A DNA stretch of 64,000 nt from Epsilonproteobacteria bacterium UBA4036 (GTDB lineage: Bacteria; Campylobacterota; Campylobacteria; Campylobacterales; Arcobacteraceae). Under the pieces are notes generated by a model. That model searched no databases and had not been told where the DNA came from. It saw nothing but the letters and a program-made list of their open reading frames with translations. Shown here in pieces: positions 61,470 to 64,000 of the stretch; position 1 is the stretch's first letter; every line of letters starts with the position of its first letter. The stretch lies in assembly GCA_002382325.1 (NCBI GenBank), contig DGAG01000009.1, forward strand, positions 1 to 64,000, in the 5' to 3' direction. The translations under genes were made by a program, and so were the position numbers.

Positions 61470-62804
61470 ATGAAATTTACGACAAAAAACCCACAAAAAA
61501 CCCTACATTTAGTCTCTTTAGGATGTACGAAAAACTTAGTCGATTCTGAGGTTATGCTTGGCAAATTAAGCGAATATACGCTGACCAATGATGCTAACAA
61601 TGCCGATGTAATCATCGTAAACACCTGTGGTTTTATTGACAGTGCAAAACAAGAGAGTATCAACACGGTATTGGATTTAGATAGCTCTCGAAAAGAGAAC
61701 TCTGTTTTAGTTATGGCTGGATGTTTAAGTGAACGATACAAAGAAGAATTGCAAAAAGAGCTTGTAGAAGTCGATATTTTTACAGGTGTAGGTGACTATG
61801 ATAAAATTGATGTTTTAGTCAATGAAAAACGAAGTAATTTTACCAATGAAGTCTTTTTGCAAACAGAAATCAATGAACGGGTTATTACAGGTTCAAACTA
61901 TCATGCTTATATAAAGCTCAGTGAAGGGTGCAATCAAACGTGTTCATTTTGTGCGATTCCTTCATTTAAAGGAAAACTTTTCTCACGAACGCTTGAATCA
62001 TTGGTTAAAGAGGTCAAAGCTTTAGTTGCAAAAGGATATTTTGATTTCTCTTTTGTCTCACAAGACTCCTCTTCTTATTTAAAAGACCAAAACATCAATA
62101 ATGGATTAGAACGGCTTATTGAGGCTATTGAGGCTATTGACGGGGTTAAAAGTGCTCGAATTTTATATCTTTACCCTTCAACCACAACACACACCTTGAT
62201 TGATAAAATTGCTGCATCAAAAATCTTTCATAACTACTTTGATATGCCACTTCAACACATTTCAGCTAGCATGTTAAAAACCATGAAACGAGGAAAAGGC
62301 GTAGAGCAACTCAAAGAGTTAATGGAGCATATGAAAAATACTCCCAATTCATTTGTACGAACCACTTTTATCGTGGGACATCCAGGGGAAACTCAAGAAG
62401 AGTTTGATGAGCTGTGCGACTATGTAAAAACATACGGGTTTGACCGAGCCAATGTCTTTTCTTATTCCGATGAAGAAGGCACAAGTGCGTATGAAAGTTT
62501 GGATAAAATCGATACCAAAACCATCGATAAGCGAGCCAAAGTTTTAGGTAAAATCATCGAAAAAATGAGTTTAGAAGCCCTTAAAAAAGAGATTGGAAAA
62601 ACCATAGATGTGGTTGTTGATGGACCAAGCAATGAACACGAATATCTTTTAAGTGCAAAAAACTTAATGTGGGCTCCTGAAATTGATGGAGAAATTTACA
62701 TCAATGACAATGAATTAGAAGGTGAAATTCAGTTTGGTGTAATTTATAAAGCAAAAGTTACTGAACTTGCGGGTGACAAACTTTTGGCCACCATTTTAAA
62801 CTAA
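61470..62804 (+). CDS. rimO: Ribosomal protein S12 methylthiotransferase
   Basis: About 444 residues, starting at ATG 61470, just after panC; the upstream in-frame TTG at 61458 lies in panC and is less likely. It is a radical SAM enzyme that adds a methylthio group to an Asp of protein S12. The N-terminal domain has VSLGCTKNLVDSEVMLGKL, VNTCGFIDSAKQES and AGCLSERY. The radical SAM motif is CNQTCSFCAIPSFKG, and the C-terminal TRAM domain has VVVDGPSNEHEYLLSAK. It is a paralogue of MiaB in this window. Confidence 0.96.
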   Translation: MKFTTKNPQKTLHLVSLGCTKNLVDSEVMLGKLSEYTLTNDANNADVIIVNTCGFIDSAKQESINTVLDLDSSRKENSVLVMAGCLSERYKEELQKELVEVDIFTGVGDYDKIDVLVNEKRSNFTNEVFLQTEINERVITGSNYHAYIKLSEGCNQTCSFCAIPSFKGKLFSRTLESLVKEVKALVAKGYFDFSFVSQDSSSYLKDQNINNGLERLIEAIEAIDGVKSARILYLYPSTTTHTLIDKIAASKIFHNYFDMPLQHISASMLKTMKRGKGVEQLKELMEHMKNTPNSFVRTTFIVGHPGETQEEFDELCDYVKTYGFDRANVFSYSDEEGTSAYESLDKIDTKTIDKRAKVLGKIIEKMSLEALKKEIGKTIDVVVDGPSNEHEYLLSAKNLMWAPEIDGEIYINDNELEGEIQFGVIYKAKVTELAGDKLLATILN

Positions 62805-63794
62805 ATGCTTACCTTAAAAGTTAAAACAAAAAAGAATCTTCTCGCTTTTTCAGGCGGTGTTGATTCAACAGCATTGTTTTTTCTTCTGCTAGAACAAAAT
62901 ATCCCTTTTGACATTGCAATTGTAAACTATAATACAAGAAAACAATCCAAACAAGAAGTTGTTTATGCGTTAAGTTTGGCGTTAAAATACAAAAAGCAAT
63001 GCTTTATTCATGACGTACAACTCGCTTCTTCAAATTTTGAATACACAGCTCGTCAAGCACGTTATGAATTTTTTGAAGAACTCATCGATGAGTATGAGTA
63101 TGAAACACTTTTAACCGCCCATCAACTCAATGACAAACTGGAATGGTTTTTTATGCAACTTTCTCGTGGCGCGGGATTAAGCGAATTATTGGGTTTAAAT
63201 GAAAAACTGGAAAAATCAAACTACACGATTCTTCGACCTTTACTTAATATTTCTAAATCAACCCTTGAAACCTATTTAAATGAACGTCAAATTAAATATT
63301 TTTATGATGAAAGCAATGAAGACACTTCTTTTATGCGAAACTATTTCAGAGAAGAATTTTGCACCAAGTTTATGGACAAATTTGAATCAGGTGTTCAAAA
63401 GTCATTTGCCTATTTACACAATGATTTAACGTCATTAGATATTGCACAAACGCCTTTATTTAAACATAAAGAACTGGAAATATTCAAAAATCTTCACGAT
63501 GACAATCTCAATATTCGAGTCATTGATTTGGCATTAAAGCAAAGAGGTTATCTTTTAAGTCATGCTCAACGTAAAGAGATTCTAAAACAAAAAGAGTGTG
63601 TGATAGGAACTTTTGCCATTGCGCTGTCATATGAATACATTTATTTATCTCCTTATATTACAAGCACCATGGATAAACCCTTTAAAGAGTTATGCCGTGT
63701 CTATGAATTGCCTAAAAAAATTCGTGCTTATTTGTTTAAAGAGAAGTTTAATTTAAACGTATTAAAAAATACAATGGATAAATTCAAGCATTAA
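62805..63794 (+). CDS. tilS: tRNA(Ile)-lysidine synthase
   Basis: A 329-residue N-type ATP pyrophosphatase that converts C34 of tRNA-Ile(CAU) to lysidine so that it reads AUA. The P-loop is AFSGGVDSTALFFLLLE, followed by YNTRKQSKQEVVYALSLAL, the ARQARYEFF helix and TAHQLNDKLEWFFMQLSRGA. The C-terminal region is short, as in other Campylobacterota. It begins directly after the rimO stop. Its stop overlaps the stop of a convergent gene. Confidence 0.93.
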   Translation: MLTLKVKTKKNLLAFSGGVDSTALFFLLLEQNIPFDIAIVNYNTRKQSKQEVVYALSLALKYKKQCFIHDVQLASSNFEYTARQARYEFFEELIDEYEYETLLTAHQLNDKLEWFFMQLSRGAGLSELLGLNEKLEKSNYTILRPLLNISKSTLETYLNERQIKYFYDESNEDTSFMRNYFREEFCTKFMDKFESGVQKSFAYLHNDLTSLDIAQTPLFKHKELEIFKNLHDDNLNIRVIDLALKQRGYLLSHAQRKEILKQKECVIGTFAIALSYEYIYLSPYITSTMDKPFKELCRVYELPKKIRAYLFKEKFNLNVLKNTMDKFKH

Positions 63795-64000
63795 CTGTTT
63801 TTTAAAAATGCTTTCATTTTTTGAGTTTCTGCCATTTGTTTTTGCAAGTTGGCATTAAATTGTTTGATAAAGTCAAGATTTTTATAGAAAAGTTCCAATA
63901 AAAATTTTAAATCTTTAAACTCTAAATCAAATTCAAGTTTATTGTCTGCAGAGAGATATTTTTCAACCCAATGTTGAAGTGCTTTGGCTCTTTGTTCTTC
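63791..64000 (-). CDS. Partial CDS at the right edge, hypothetical
   Basis: An open minus-strand frame of 69 codons runs from the window edge to a stop at 63791-63793. It reads EEQRAKALQHWVEKYLSADN at the visible start, then a helical, Leu- and Lys-rich stretch (FKDLKFLLELFYKNLDFIKQ) ending MAETQKMKAFLKNS. It looks like the C-terminal helical end of a larger protein; its N-terminal part lies outside the window, so no function is given. It converges on tilS, with overlapping stops. Confidence 0.6.
   Translation of the reverse strand, partial: EEQRAKALQHWVEKYLSADNKLEFDLEFKDLKFLLELFYKNLDFIKQFNANLQKQMAETQKMKAFLKNS

Overview
The window is AT-rich DNA from a member of the Campylobacterota, most likely an Arcobacter-type organism (family Arcobacteraceae). 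This rests on gene content and order: a futalosine-pathway mqnE, an HP0268-type small nuclease next to miaB and a DUF374 acyltransferase (as in Helicobacter pylori), and the order ilvC - divergent polysaccharide deacetylase - dprA with rnr and holA alongside (as in Campylobacter jejuni). No rRNA or tRNA gene was recognised.

Positions 1-8260 are the right-hand part of an integrated element. It carries a tyrosine recombinase (83-1021), a ribbon-helix-helix protein behind a promoter lying inside an 18-bp-arm palindrome, a secreted endonuclease-I DNase, a DUF2188 gene paired with a Cys-rich gene, several unknown genes, a small exported VirB10/TrbI-like protein and an orphan TnsE-like protein. The element ends inside dprA: only about the first 56 codons of dprA remain (8243-8437), so the host has probably lost this competence gene at this locus.

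Positions 8604-23999 are mostly chromosomal housekeeping genes: cytochrome c peroxidase, YibQ-type deacetylase, ilvC, rnr, holA, rpsF-ssb-rpsR, an orphan response regulator, argD with an overlapping TolC-like gene, pyk, a MidA-type methyltransferase with an ankyrin protein, then fecI-fecR. A Fur-box-like palindrome precedes fecI. Positions 24109-27304 hold an STN-type TonB-dependent receptor whose base composition changes sharply after its N-terminal domain, followed by inverted repeats and the C-terminal remnant of a second receptor. This looks like receptor replacement by recombination.

Positions 27538-44289 are a defence block. An ORF6N/PLD-like gene is followed by a complete type I-B CRISPR-Cas operon (cas6-cas8b-[AAA ATPase-HNH]-cas7-cas5-cas3-cas4-cas1-cas2) and an array of 75 full 30-bp repeats plus one truncated terminal repeat. 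Three things stand out. A Septu-like (PtuAB-like) ATPase/HNH pair, with an EVE/PUA-like N-terminus on the ATPase, sits in phase between cas8b and cas7. A strong internal ribosome binding site predicts a separate Cas11b small subunit from the 3' end of cas8b. The interference section (29258-37245) looks more AT-rich than cas6 and cas4-1-2 on either side. The array also contains repeated spacers of unequal length and one spacer pair that differs only at synonymous codon positions, which points to repeated sampling of related invaders.

Positions 44433-64000 return to chromosomal genes: thiS, a formate-dehydrogenase-like molybdoenzyme, yraN, DUF502, a Kef-type antiporter, an MFS transporter, bioF, beta-carbonic anhydrase, mqnE, a PilM/PilN-like membrane protein, DUF374-miaB-HP0268, nusA-cysS, panC-rimO-tilS, and a partial gene running off the right edge. 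All coordinates and motifs were read by eye. Composition statements are visual impressions, not calculated values.
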